A stretch of 64,000 bases of DNA from Streptomyces sp. S.PNR 29 (GCF_030386795.1 NZ_JANUQM010000015.1:124001-188000); one strand, 5' to 3'; shown: positions 34,167-43,453, counted from the stretch's first letter. The notes: generated from the sequence alone by a model not told the origin. Translations and numbers: made by a program.

Positions 34167-34604
34167 ATGCGCACACGCACGAGGCTTGCGGCAGTGAGCG
34201 GTCTGGCCGCGATGGCCGCGTCGGCGGGACTCCTGCTGGGGGCGGCCCCCGCCTCGGCAGGCCCCAACTGCGCGTCCGGGTACCACTGCGTCTACTACCT
34301 GGGCATCAACGACTCGGCCCGCCACTCCTACTTCGACTCCGACACCGACTTCCGCAACGACACCTTCAACCAGCTCACCAGCCGTACGGGCGGCGGTCAG
34401 ACGGTGCACAACAACGTGGCCTCCGCCAGCAACTCCAGCACCGGCGGGTACGAGAGCCACTACTACACCGGGGTCGGCAGCGACTGGGAGGGCTTCCTGT
34501 TCTGCGTGAACCCCGGGTCCCACGTCGACTACCTGCCGGGCAGCCTGCAGAACCGGGCCAGCTCCCTCCGGTTGCGCGGCACCACCAGCATCAACTGCTT
34601 CTGA
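34167..34604 (+). CDS. Secreted peptidase-inhibitor family I36-like protein (second copy)
   Basis: The 145-residue product has a clear signal peptide (LAAVSGLAAMAASAGLLLGAAPASA). Its mature part starts GPNCASGYHCVYYLG, the I36-type first motif, and later has DWEGFLFCVNPGSHVDYLPG and a terminal SINCF, giving four cysteines. It shares the C-A-S-G-x-x-C-x-Y opening and Cys count with the protein at 4779-5156, so they are members of one family. Metalloprotease inhibition is known for characterised I36 proteins but is inferred here. GGAGGAAGC precedes the ATG. The four-Cys membrane protein gene follows 139 bases downstream. Confidence 0.87.
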   Translation: MRTRTRLAAVSGLAAMAASAGLLLGAAPASAGPNCASGYHCVYYLGINDSARHSYFDSDTDFRNDTFNQLTSRTGGGQTVHNNVASASNSSTGGYESHYYTGVGSDWEGFLFCVNPGSHVDYLPGSLQNRASSLRLRGTTSINCF

Positions 34605-34743
34605 GCGGCCCCACGGGCCGGGCGCCGGGAGGCGGCGGTCACCGCACCGCCTCCCGGCCCCGTCCGCCCACCGACCCCGCCAGGCCGGCCACCGACCCGG
34701 CCCAGGCCGGCCGCCGTCCTGGACCACGGAGGGAAGGCCCACC

Positions 34744-35646
34744 ATGCCACCGATCAGATCGCGCCGAAGTGCGGGCATCGCCCTGCTGCTGCTCCTCCCG
34801 CTCGCCCTCGCCGCGACGGCTGCCTGGGCGCTGACCGGCCGTACCCCGGCCTCCCCGCAGTCGTCCGGGCCCGAGCCGGCGCCCACGGCGCTGCGGGCCC
34901 GACTCCCGCTGCACGGACTGCTCCATGCGTCCACCGACGCCTCCCGACGGGTCCACCAGGCGGAACAGCGGCTGGTGGCCGCGTGCATGGCCGCCCGCGG
35001 CTTCCGCTACGACCCCGCTCCGGCGGCCGCGGCGGACTCCGGTACGAGCCCGGCCCTGTTCGGCATCGAGACCCTCGACCGGCAGGGCGGCCCCGGCACC
35101 CGGGAGCCGATGCCCAGGGAGCGGCCCCGCGACGAGGGCTTCGACCGCGCGCTGTACGGCGACCCCGCCCGGACGATCTCCGCCCGGAACAAGGTGCTGC
35201 GGGTGACGCGGCCCGCGACGGGATGCCTCGCCGAGGCCCAGACCCGGCTGCTGGGCCGGGACGGGCGGACCCGGGACCTCACCCTGCGGCTCAGGCTCGA
35301 CCAGGGGGAGCGGGACGCGTTGCGGACGCTGGAGAAGGACCCGGCCTTCCGCGCCGCCGACTCTCGGTGGCGGACGTGCATGGCACGCGCCGGAGTCGCC
35401 GCCGCCAACCCCCGGGAACTCGCCCGCGGTCTGCCGCGCGGCACGAACCCCGCCACCCACCCCTCGGTCCGCGCCGACCTGGAGTGCAAGGAGCGCACCG
35501 GCTACCTGGAGCGTGCCTACGCCCGGCTCGCCGCGATGCAGCAGCGCTGGCTGGACGACAACCAGGACGCGGTCACCGAGTGGAAGGCCCTGCGGCTGCG
35601 GGAGGACAGGGCGGCCCGGCAGGTGTTGAAGTCCGCCACCCCCTGA
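34744..35646 (+). CDS. Membrane-anchored four-Cys protein, paralogue of the 3.6 kb gene
   Basis: An uncleaved signal anchor or signal peptide (GIALLLLLPLALAATAAWAL, residues 11-30) is followed by a 270-residue outside part. Cysteines fall at 81, 161, 212 and 248 with contexts AACMAARGF, TGCLAEAQ, RWRTCMA and LECKERT. The gene at 3556-4542 has the same four-Cys order and the same GCLAEAQ and D-P-A-x-R-A-A motifs. Here the N-terminal Cys lipobox is missing, so this copy is anchored by a helix instead. The ATG follows GGAGGGAAGG. No known family was recognised. The repeated linkage with an I36-type gene suggests the two products interact outside the cell. Confidence 0.8.
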   Translation: MPPIRSRRSAGIALLLLLPLALAATAAWALTGRTPASPQSSGPEPAPTALRARLPLHGLLHASTDASRRVHQAEQRLVAACMAARGFRYDPAPAAAADSGTSPALFGIETLDRQGGPGTREPMPRERPRDEGFDRALYGDPARTISARNKVLRVTRPATGCLAEAQTRLLGRDGRTRDLTLRLRLDQGERDALRTLEKDPAFRAADSRWRTCMARAGVAAANPRELARGLPRGTNPATHPSVRADLECKERTGYLERAYARLAAMQQRWLDDNQDAVTEWKALRLREDRAARQVLKSATP

Positions 35647-35951
35647 GCTTGAGATGCAACCCCGCAGTTCGAACAAGACTCGCCGGGCCTGACTGGCGGG
35701 CGCGTTGATCACGCCGACAGGCCGCACGCCGACAGGCCGCGCCTTGATGATGCCGTCCGGGCCCTGCCCCGTCCGCCCTCGTGGCCGGCCACCCGGACGC
35801 GCGCCGCTCGGTGGGCCCAGGAGGTGCTGGCCGATCCTGACGTGTTACACATCCGGCAAAAGTGGTCAACTCCTGTCTTTGTGCAGCATCAGCCAATGGC
35901 CTGATGGAGGCTTGTGGGCAGAGGTGAATGTCGGCATGACGGAGCGGGCCC
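35647..35951. other. Intergenic region before the NACHT gene
   Basis: These 305 bases contain no supported gene. A short ATG frame at 35936 overlaps the NACHT start in another frame and has no family features. No clear promoter or terminator hairpin was recognised. Confidence 0.4.
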
Positions 35952-38177
35952 ATGAGTTGGTGGCGGAGACCGCGCTGGGTCAAGGCCGTCTGGATCTCCA
36001 CCGTTCTCGCCGTGGCCGCGTTCTTCGTCGTCCTCGGGGAACTGGACAAGATCGACAAGTGGGCCAGCGCCCTCGCCTTGTTCGTCGGCCTCCTGGGACT
36101 CCTCGCGGACTTCCTCTCTGCCGAGCCCCCAGCACCCACTCCCGAATTCTCCGAGCGCCTGCGCCGGGCGGCGGAAGACCTGGCAGCGGCAGTACGGGAG
36201 CAGTGGCGCGCGGAGGAGAGGTTTCGCCGGCTGCAAGACCCCTTCCCCCTGCCGGTTCGCTGGACGATGGCCGATCCGCTGATCACCGACCACTGGGCGA
36301 ACATCCGCAGGCAGTCGGGCAACATCGCGCCATTGGACGTGGCGGGTGAACTCGCCGATGTCCTGGGGGCATTCGACACGGTCCCTTCCAAGAGACTGGT
36401 CGTCCTGGGCAAGCCCGGCGCGGGCAAGACGGTGCTCACCTTGCGTCTCGTCCTCCAGATCCTCGAGGCCCGCCGGCCCGGGGACCGGGTGCCGGTCCTG
36501 TTCTCCCTGGCCTCATGGCGCCCGGGAGAGCAGAGCCTTCGGTCCTGGATGTCCGAGCGCGTCGCGAAGGACTTCCCCGCGCTCAGTGCCACCGCGCCCT
36601 CCGGGGCCACCTGGGCCACGGAATTGATGGACCACGTCCTCCCCGTCCTCGACGGTCTGGACGAGATGCCCGAGTCCTCTCGTCCGGATGCCATCCGGCA
36701 CCTCAACGCGACGCTCGACCTGGAAACGCCGGTGATCCTGACCAGTCGTACGGACGAATATCGGCGCACCATCGAATCCGCCGATGTGTTCACCGCGGCC
36801 GCGGTCATCGAGCTGCAGCCGCTGAGCCTGGACCAGCTGGTCGGTTACCTGCCCTTCACCACGCGGCGCACGAACGGCGAAGCACATGGGGCGCTCACCA
36901 CCAAGTGGACGCCGGTCCTCGACTACTTGCGAGAAAGCGGCACCGACGCCGTCGCGCAGGCGCTCATCGAGGTGCTCTCCACGCCGCTGATGTCGTCCAT
37001 GGCCAGAGTCGCCTACAGCGACACCTCGGCCGACCCCCTCGAACTCATCGACATCAGATTCGCCGACACCTCAGTGCTCGAGAAGCACCTGCTCAACTCC
37101 TTTGTCTTCGCTTCGTATTTCCCGCACGCGTCCACCAGCACCGCGCCGCTCGGATCCGCGCGAACGGGCCGCTACCGTCCGGAACAAGCCCAGGTGTGGC
37201 TCACCTTCCTCGCCTCTCACCTGAGCCGACTCGGTACGCGTGACATCGCGTGGTGGCAGTACATCCATGGCGTGCCGCGCGGGGTGCGGGGGCTTGCGGC
37301 CGGCCTCGTATCGGGAGTTCTCTTCGGCCTCGTCGGGGGCATCGCGGCCGACCCGGCCATCGGGTTCGCCTACGGACTGTTCTTCGCGCTCGCCGCCGGG
37401 ACCTGCTGTGCGCTGGACTCGGAGCCAGAACCGTCCTGTCTGGAGGCGCGATTCCGGGGAACCGCAGGACCCTTCCTCCTCCGATTCCCGGTCGGCGTGG
37501 TCACCGGACTCGCCCTGGGGACAGCGTTCGACTTCCCAGGGCCCATCGTCCTCGGGCTGGGCCTCGCCTTCGGTCTCGCGGTGGGGCTGCACGTGTGGCT
37601 GGACGTCCCGGCCAATGTGGCCAACGCCTCAACGCCCCTGGTCGTCTTCCGGCGGGACAGGACCTCAGCACTCGCTCATTGCGCGTCCTTCTCGTTCTCG
37701 CTCGGAATAAGTTACGCCGCGGCGATCATCTTTACCGAGGAGGCCTCCGGCGGACCCATGCTGGACCTTCCCCTAGGGCTCCGCATGGGGGTCGAATTCG
37801 GTCTGTCGGGAGCGGTCGCCGGAGCGGTCGTCGGTGGAGTCGCCTATGGGCGCCTGGGAGCATGCGCGTACAGCCCGGCCGGCGCGGTTGCCGCAGGTCT
37901 CGCCTTCCCTCCGACCGACTCGGTGGCATTCGGCCTGGCCGTGGGTCTTCTGTTCGGCCTCGCCGTGGGATTCACCGTGCTGTCGTCACGGGCATGGGGG
38001 GTTTTCTTGCTGGGCCGCGGATGGCTCACGGTGTGCGGACGCCAGCCAGGGCGACTCCTTGGATTCCTGGCGGACGCGCACCGCCGCGGGATCCTGCGAC
38101 AGACAGGCGGGGTGTACCAGTTCCGGCACGCCCGCCTTCAGGAGCGTCTGGCGGAGCAAGCGCGAGCCGGCGACTGA
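35952..38177 (+). CDS. Membrane NACHT-domain NTPase (STAND family)
   Basis: The 741-residue protein starts with two membrane helices (about residues 10-28 and 38-55) and a helical linker (65-95). A NACHT NTPase follows: RLVVLGKPGAGKTVL with Walker A at 153-160, VLPVLDGLDEMP (228-240) as the Walker B with the extra acidic residue typical of NACHT, and VILTSRTDEY as sensor. After about residue 430, a C-terminal half of many small Gly/Ala-rich helices (GLAAGLVSGVLFGLVGG, VVTGLALGT, GAVVGG, VGLLFGLAVG) forms a second membrane domain, ending in a cytoplasmic tail. STAND NTPases are signal switches, and some bacterial NACHT proteins protect against phage, so an immunity role is possible. The ATG is preceded by CGGAGCGGG. 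It is a single gene with no adjacent effector. Confidence 0.85.
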   Translation: MSWWRRPRWVKAVWISTVLAVAAFFVVLGELDKIDKWASALALFVGLLGLLADFLSAEPPAPTPEFSERLRRAAEDLAAAVREQWRAEERFRRLQDPFPLPVRWTMADPLITDHWANIRRQSGNIAPLDVAGELADVLGAFDTVPSKRLVVLGKPGAGKTVLTLRLVLQILEARRPGDRVPVLFSLASWRPGEQSLRSWMSERVAKDFPALSATAPSGATWATELMDHVLPVLDGLDEMPESSRPDAIRHLNATLDLETPVILTSRTDEYRRTIESADVFTAAAVIELQPLSLDQLVGYLPFTTRRTNGEAHGALTTKWTPVLDYLRESGTDAVAQALIEVLSTPLMSSMARVAYSDTSADPLELIDIRFADTSVLEKHLLNSFVFASYFPHASTSTAPLGSARTGRYRPEQAQVWLTFLASHLSRLGTRDIAWWQYIHGVPRGVRGLAAGLVSGVLFGLVGGIAADPAIGFAYGLFFALAAGTCCALDSEPEPSCLEARFRGTAGPFLLRFPVGVVTGLALGTAFDFPGPIVLGLGLAFGLAVGLHVWLDVPANVANASTPLVVFRRDRTSALAHCASFSFSLGISYAAAIIFTEEASGGPMLDLPLGLRMGVEFGLSGAVAGAVVGGVAYGRLGACAYSPAGAVAAGLAFPPTDSVAFGLAVGLLFGLAVGFTVLSSRAWGVFLLGRGWLTVCGRQPGRLLGFLADAHRRGILRQTGGVYQFRHARLQERLAEQARAGD

Positions 38178-38249
38178 TCCCACGTACCAGCCGTGCCGTC
38201 CCAGACACGTGGCTGCCGGCTCTCGGCTTGCTGTCGCGGCCACGGCGCG

Positions 38250-38430
38250 TTGTACGACGCGCTGAAAACTGCGGCCACATCGACACGAAGGGGCTGCGGC
38301 GGCACGCTGATCCGCCTGAAGGTCGCCCACCTGCCCGGCGGCAAGGACCCGCTGCCGATCCGGCTGTGGTCCTCGAAGACCGTGATGACCTGCGAGGACG
38401 TCTGCCGCAAGATCACGCCCACTGGAAATG
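38250..38430 (+). mobile_element. IS701-like transposase fragment
   Basis: The frame reads GGTLIRLKVAHLPGGKDPLP followed by IRLWSSKT, which matches the segment G-T-L-I-R-L-x-V-x-x-L-P-x-x-x-x-P-x-P-V/I-x-L-W-x-S-x-T of IS701-family transposases. Neither the N-terminal catalytic part nor the ends of an element are present. The rest of 38178-38711 shows no other gene. Confidence 0.6.
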
Positions 38431-38711
38431 ACCCCGTAGTCGTTGCCCGGAGTGATGTCAATGCATGACACGCCATCAGTGGTGTGAAGGCGTGTCAGCT
38501 CAGTCCCCCGGTCGGCTCAACGTCCACGTCAAGGTACCTTTCGGCGAGACAATTTGATGGCCAGTCACATATTCGACCTAGGCCTATCGAGCACCCAGTC
38601 GGCCCCATTCATCACCCTCAGCCGCTTTCTGAAGTGGCGACAGTGAAATGCGCAAGTATGTTCATCATGGTCGGCCGCTCAGCTGACATCCCTGAGAAAT
38701 GGAGAAACGGA

Positions 38712-39194
38712 ATGCCTGAAAGAAGGAGGAACGGAGCGCGTAGGCGTACCGTTGTGGCGATCGCAGCGTCGGTGGGCGTCGCGGCCCTGGCCGCAACCGG
38801 TGTGAACTACGCCTCAGCTTCCAGTTCCGTCCCACAGTCAGCCCCGGCTGTGGAGGAGGCCGCAGCCTCTGTTCCTCTTGGAGGCGACGGCCAGACGCAC
38901 CCCGGCTTCAGGAGCGACGAGGATCGGATCCACGTCAACGAGCGAACGTATGCGGCCCAGCCGGGCGTGTGCACCGCTGTGGTCAGTAGTCCCGCCACCA
39001 GCTTCAACGTCCGAAACGAAAGTGACAAGACTGTCGAATTCTTTACCGGTATCACTTGTGATAACGGCGGTGCAATTGCGACTATTGGGCCCCGAAACTC
39101 CAGCAGCGCAATCCCCGGTACGACGGTCTTCGACGGGGCTGTGGTGCCTTTCGCGCTTGTCGGCAGCTTCCGAGTGATCCACGACCACCACTGA
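38712..39194 (+). CDS. Secreted hypothetical protein
   Basis: The 160-residue product has a basic N-terminus (MPERRRNGARRRTVVAI) and a signal peptide hydrophobic core (ASVGVAALAATGVNYA) ending near ASA-SS. The mature part is Ser/Ala-rich, then a compact beta-rich domain with GVCTAVVSSPATSFNVRNES, FFTGITCDNGGAIATIGP and VPFALVGSFRVI. Two cysteines in the domain could form a disulfide. No family was recognised. GGAGAAACGG precedes the ATG at 38712. It is an isolated gene between two mobile-element remnants, and lower GC stretches around it suggest acquisition. Confidence 0.7.
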   Translation: MPERRRNGARRRTVVAIAASVGVAALAATGVNYASASSSVPQSAPAVEEAAASVPLGGDGQTHPGFRSDEDRIHVNERTYAAQPGVCTAVVSSPATSFNVRNESDKTVEFFTGITCDNGGAIATIGPRNSSSAIPGTTVFDGAVVPFALVGSFRVIHDHH

Positions 39195-39304
39195 CCCCGG
39201 CTTGTACCAAGGGCAGACAAACTCTGCCTGCGAGGTGGACCCTGGACCGCCGCGATCGGGCCGGGGTCCACAATGGCGACCCGTTCAAGGGAGGCCCAGC
39301 CTGA

Positions 39305-39713
39305 ATCACGGACCTCAGGCAGATCACCCGCGAGCACGTCGTCGCCGCAGTGAAAGACACCGAGCCCACCCGACGGCACTCCGTCCACCCCCGCTGCGCT
39401 CCCTCTTCCTCGCCCTGCGACGCGAACGCCGCATCTTCCGCGACCCCGCACGCCATCTCATCCTCACCACCGCCCCACGACTTGCGGCCCCCCTGCCCGG
39501 CGACGCGCTCAAGACGTGGGAATCCCGGCACGCAGACTGCGCAAGGACCGCATCTGCGACGAGGCCCGCCGGACCGCCGGCCCCGTCCACCTCATGCAGC
39601 TGTTCGGCCTGAGCAAGAACACCGCGAAGAAGTACGTCATGGCCGCTCACCCCCGCCAAACGACCCGACCCGATCGCTCCCTGAACGTCGGCCCGGGTCG
39701 TCGGGGCCGATAG
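39305..39713 (+). pseudogene. Tyrosine-recombinase/integrase remnant
   Basis: Frames taken in turn give DLRQITREHVVAAVKDTEP, SLFLALRRERRIFRDPARHL and finally DRICDEARRTAGPVHLMQLF then GLSKNTAKKYVMAAHP. This order resembles actinobacterial site-specific integrases ending in the PVHLM-x-L-F-G-L-S-x-x-T-A-x-x-Y-V-x-A-A-H-P motif. At least two frameshifts and the lack of the catalytic centre show decay. No further gene is seen in 39195-39977. Confidence 0.6.
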
Positions 39714-39977
39714 CCACAGACCAAACGGAACACATACCTCCGATAGAAACACGCCATGGAGTTGGATCAGTGCGGATCGTCGGCGGTCAGGCGCAGGGAC
39801 GACGAAGCTGGGTGCGGCAGTGCCGGGCCCGCTCTGGGCGAACCGACGACCTGGAGAGCGCCCCCTGGCTAGGGTGACCTTCCTGTCCCCGAAGACGATC
39901 GGAGTGCTTCGTGAGTCGTCGTTCAGCACCGTGTGCGTATCAGGTGACGGATGCTCAGCGATGGCTGGGCCAGCCGG

Positions 39978-40283
39978 TCAGTCGATGCCTTCGATGATGC
40001 GGAAGTCGCGCTCGACGCCGTCGGGGAGGGCCACCAGCGCCTTCTGGTATGCCTCGCTCTCGTATGCCGCGACGGCCTGTTCAAAGCTGTCGAATTCGAT
40101 CAGAACGACGCGTTGCGTGATTCCGGCCTCGTGGGCGACGACTCGACCGCCACGGGACGGGATCCGGGACAGGACGCGCCCGCCCCCAGCCTGGACAGCC
40201 GGACCGGCCAGCTTGTCGTAGGCAGTCAGCCTCTCAGGGTCGGAAATGGCGGGGTAGACACTGACCCAGTAGCCCTTAGTCAT
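39978..40283 (-). CDS. DUF1330 family protein
   Basis: The 101-residue protein starts MTKGYWVSVYPAISDPERLTAY and continues AGPAVQAGGGRVLSR, RVVLIEFDSFEQAVAAYESEAYQKAL and RDFRIIEGID. These are the motifs of DUF1330, a dimeric alpha-beta ferredoxin-like family of unknown function. A perfect AGGAGG lies seven bases before the ATG at 40283. It is divergent from a LysR regulator, the classic arrangement for LysR control, so it is probably that regulator's target. Both lie between two integrase remnants and may have moved together. Confidence 0.9.
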   Translation of the reverse strand: MTKGYWVSVYPAISDPERLTAYDKLAGPAVQAGGGRVLSRIPSRGGRVVAHEAGITQRVVLIEFDSFEQAVAAYESEAYQKALVALPDGVERDFRIIEGID

Positions 40284-40471
40284 GGAAACCTCCTGTGTTC
40301 GGCCGGACACGTCCGACTTCGAATTGACACTCAGATCGATCGATCCCGGCGACGGGTACTGCGGTCAGTTGAATCGTCATATGCGCAGGCTAGGGCTTGA
40401 TGTGCGGTCGAGGGAAAGACCGGTACGAGATGGACTCAGAACGGATCGTTATCAATCGGCAGGGAGGGCAC

Positions 40472-41374
40472 GTGGCGCCGGATACGGTGAGCCTGCGGTA
40501 CTTCCTGGTGCTGGCGCAGGAGTTGAACTTCACCCGCGCGGCCGCACGGATCGGTATCGCACAGCCCGCACTCAGCGCCCGGATGCGCCGACTGGAGGCG
40601 GAACTCGGTACGGCCCTGCTGGTCCGCAACACGCGTAGCGTCGTATTGACCACGGCCGGTGCGGCTTTGGCGGAGTCCGCGCCGCCCGCGCTGGCCGCGC
40701 TGGACCGGGCATGGGACACCGCCCGAAGCGCGGCGGCCGGTGAACTGGGCACGCTGCGCATCGGATACAGCCTCAGCGCCGGGGCCGAGACGGCACCGGC
40801 CCTGGTGGACAGGCTGATTCGCGACAACAGCGGACTCGAGGTCGGTGCGGTCCCGATGGCGACACCGGAAATCTCTCCCGCGGTCGCCGACGGCCGCATC
40901 GATGCCGGGATCACCCGCGGTGAACAGCCGGGCCGTGGCGTGCGCCGGCTCCTGCTGCGGCGTTTGCGCGTCGGGGTCCAGCTGGCGCAGCACCATCCGC
41001 TGGCCGAACACCCGGAGATCGAGATCGCCGACGCGGCTGCGTATCCGCTGCGCCTCCCGGACCGTGCGGCCAACCCCGTGATCCACGATCAGCTGTCCGC
41101 ACTGTTCCGAGACACCCGACCACACCCCCGATTCCACACGCCCGCAGTCTCTTTCGACATGTCTCAGCGCGACCTGCGCGACGGGGTCACCCTCGCCCCG
41201 GCCGGAGAAGCCGCGGTCACGGCACAACCGGCCGGTCTCACCTGGCGACCGCTGCGGGGCGCGCCCAGCCTGACGATCCACCTGGTCCTCCCACGCGAGC
41301 AGTCGCCGCTACACCGCCGCATCCGTGCCGTCGCCAAAACCCTGGCGCACGAGCTGCACTGGCTGCCGGACTGA
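40472..41374 (+). CDS. LysR family transcriptional regulator
   Basis: The 300-residue protein has the LysR HTH at residues 5-65: VSLRYFLVLAQELNFTRAA followed by RIGIAQPALSARMRRLEAELG and ALLVRNTRSVVLTTAG. A co-inducer-binding domain follows (LGTLRIGYSLSAGAE onward, VGAVPMATPEISPAVADGRIDAG). The GTG at 40472 was chosen because AGGGAGG lies five bases upstream and LysR proteins begin close to the L-R-Y-F motif; an ATG at 40430 would add 14 residues. It is divergent from the DUF1330 gene with 188 bases between start codons. The effector is unknown. Confidence 0.88.
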   Translation: MAPDTVSLRYFLVLAQELNFTRAAARIGIAQPALSARMRRLEAELGTALLVRNTRSVVLTTAGAALAESAPPALAALDRAWDTARSAAAGELGTLRIGYSLSAGAETAPALVDRLIRDNSGLEVGAVPMATPEISPAVADGRIDAGITRGEQPGRGVRRLLLRRLRVGVQLAQHHPLAEHPEIEIADAAAYPLRLPDRAANPVIHDQLSALFRDTRPHPRFHTPAVSFDMSQRDLRDGVTLAPAGEAAVTAQPAGLTWRPLRGAPSLTIHLVLPREQSPLHRRIRAVAKTLAHELHWLPD

Positions 41375-41529
41375 CGCGCAAGAGGTCAAGCGAGACGGAC
41401 GCCTGCGGTGGCGAGATCGAAGACCTTGCGCCCGGCGGACCTCGCGGTGATGACGACGGCGGTCTTGCTGAAGGGTCCGACACGACCTCGCTACGCCAGC
41501 GGATCAGCATCCGATGATGGCAGCCGTCA

Positions 41530-41900
41530 ACGGCGTCCATGACGTCGGTCCATGCTTAACGCCAACCACTGTTCCCGTTCCTGCACCGGTCGCCGCGCTG
41601 CTGCTGGAGCACATCGCACACCGCGGAAACATGAACACTGCTAACAACCCTGCGTCCCGCTGGCTCTTCCCCGGGCGCCGGGCGGGCGAGCCGTTTCTCC
41701 CCGACCACCTGTCTGCGCTCTTGCACGAGGTCGGGGTCCCGGCCGCCGCTGCCCGCGGTGCTGCCATCCGACAGCAACTCCTCGAAGTACCCGGCCCCGT
41801 CGTTGCGGACGCCCTCGGCTACCGGGACAAGACCACCAGCCGCCTCATCGGAGAGACAGGCGGGACATGGAGCCGATACGCCCCAGGAGATCACGCAGTC
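41530..41900 (+). pseudogene. Integrase C-terminal remnant (second)
   Basis: The frame reads VPAPVAALLLEHIAHRGNM, SRWLFPGRRAGEPFLPDHLS, AAIRQQLLEVPGPVVADALGY and a final GGTWSRYAPGD. This matches the C-terminal part of actinobacterial tyrosine recombinases (W-L-F-P-G-R-x-A-G-x-P ... R-x-x-x-L-E-x-P-x-x-V-x-A-D-A-L-G-Y). The start and N-terminal half are missing and the expected catalytic H/R-x-x-R arrangement is incomplete, so it is a dead fragment. Nothing else was recognised in 41375-42133. Confidence 0.6.
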
Positions 41901-42133
41901 ACCAACAGGCTGGCTTCCTCGAGGACCAGCGACAGTCGATCAGAGCCTGTGAACAAACCCCGTCTGCGAGCAGCGGCGTCCGGTGCGCCCGCCCTTCGGG
42001 CGGACGGCGGTTGGTTCACCGGCTCCGAGCTGAACCGCCGACGGGGTGGTTCCGGAATGCGCCAGAGACCTGCCTTCTGCCAGCGGCAGAACACCGGCCC
42101 GACCGGGCTCGACGATCACTACAGTCCAGGCGT

Positions 42134-42859
42134 ATGACGACGGTTACAACGCGCACGATCGAGTACGCGGCCGACGGCCTGACGATGATCGGGCATCTCG
42201 CGCTCCCGGCCGGTGCCGACCGCCGGCCCGCGGTCCTGGTCGGGCCCGAGGGGGTGGGGCTCAGCGACGTCGAGCGCCGCCGGGCCGATGCGCTCGCCGA
42301 GCTGGGATACGTGGCCTTGGCCTTCGACCTCCACGGCGGGCGCTATTTGGGCGACCCTGAGGAGATGTTGGCCCGTTGCATGCCGCTGCTCGCCGACCCC
42401 GACCGGATGCGAGGCATCGGCCACGCGGCGCTCGACGTGCTCCGCGCCGAGCCGCGGGCCGACCCGGACCGGATCGCCGCCGTCGGCTACGGCACCGGGG
42501 GCGCGATCGCGCTGGAACTCGGGCGCGACGGCGTCGACCTGCGCGCGATCGCGACAGTCAACGGACTGACCACGGGCCGACCAGGCGAGACGGCGCGCAT
42601 TCAGTGCCCGGTGTGGGCCGGGGTCGGGTCGGAAGACCCGATCATGCCGCCGGCGCAACGGGACGCATTCACTGCCGAGATGCAGGCTGCGGGCGTTGAC
42701 TGGCGCCTCGTGGTCTACGGCGGCGCCTTGCACGCCTTCCATCACCCACCGGTCGACCACACTGTGCTCCCCGGGGTCGGTTTTCACCCTCAGCACGCGC
42801 AGCGAGCTTGGCGGGACGTCGTAGACCTGCTCGCCGAGTGCCTGCCCATAACGGAGTGA
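42134..42859 (+). CDS. Dienelactone-hydrolase family protein lacking the nucleophile
   Basis: The 241-residue protein has the alpha/beta-hydrolase order of dienelactone hydrolases: PAVLVGPEGVGLSDVERRRADALAELGYVALAFDLHGG, an acid at Asp168 in VGSEDPI and His200 in GGALHAFHHP. At the nucleophile elbow, the family has G-x-C/S-x-G-G; here it is GYGTGGAIALELG with Gly120 in place of Cys. Thus Asp and His are kept but the nucleophile is missing, so the usual hydrolysis seems unlikely unless Thr121 substitutes. The ATG at 42134 has no strong ribosome site. It is downstream of an integrase remnant and is not linked to a catabolic operon. Confidence 0.8.
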   Translation: MTTVTTRTIEYAADGLTMIGHLALPAGADRRPAVLVGPEGVGLSDVERRRADALAELGYVALAFDLHGGRYLGDPEEMLARCMPLLADPDRMRGIGHAALDVLRAEPRADPDRIAAVGYGTGGAIALELGRDGVDLRAIATVNGLTTGRPGETARIQCPVWAGVGSEDPIMPPAQRDAFTAEMQAAGVDWRLVVYGGALHAFHHPPVDHTVLPGVGFHPQHAQRAWRDVVDLLAECLPITE

Positions 42860-43453
42860 TCTGGTCGGCAACCCGCGGGTGTGCGTGCCGGACGCCGCTG
42901 TGTAGATGGACTCGAAGGGTCCCTGGCCGTGGCCGATGAAGTCGATGAATGAGGGACCCGCCGCGAACAGTACCCACGCTCCCGGATCCGTCGTCTCTCC
43001 CGCGGTGGGTTCGAGGGGAAAGCCCTCCGAGAATCATGGAACCCGTTGAGTTTGGTCGGCGTGCGGGTGCAGGTGGGCACCGGATTACTTCGTTCGTGTG
43101 ATTGAGGGGGGCGAGCCCTTGTCACTCGAATGGGCGCGTGGGTCACTGAGAGTGTGAACCGGCAGGCTGCCCATCCTCGTGCCGGAGGACGTTGAGACGG
43201 CTGCTCTCGCCGGTTTTCTCTTTGCCCACAGGAGACGCCGGGAAGCTGCTGCGTGCCTGGCCGTGCCGCGGTAGTGGGTCGACTCTGTTCCGCCCCCCTT
43301 GCCTGTTCCGCGTCATGTCCCTGTGCGCACAGCGAGGCGTTCTGTCCTGCCTGCCACTCCGCAACAGGGGTCCACCGGAGCGGGACGCTGGTCCGTTCGG
43401 CGTCATGGGCGGGCGCTCCGCTCGAAGTGACGTACCCCAGAAGGGAGTTGTCC
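42860..43453. other. Long region with no supported gene
   Basis: A minus-strand frame near 42870-43000 (FIDFIGHGQGPFESIY) looks like coding sequence but has no start or partner segments and could not be assigned. AGAAGGGAG at the right end is the ribosome site of the next gene. Confidence 0.4.

Noticed and set aside
42870..43040. Minus-strand frame with FIDFIGHGQGPFESIY considered as a gene remnant
   Set aside because: No family could be assigned and no start or neighbouring segments were found, so it is mentioned only in the gap note.
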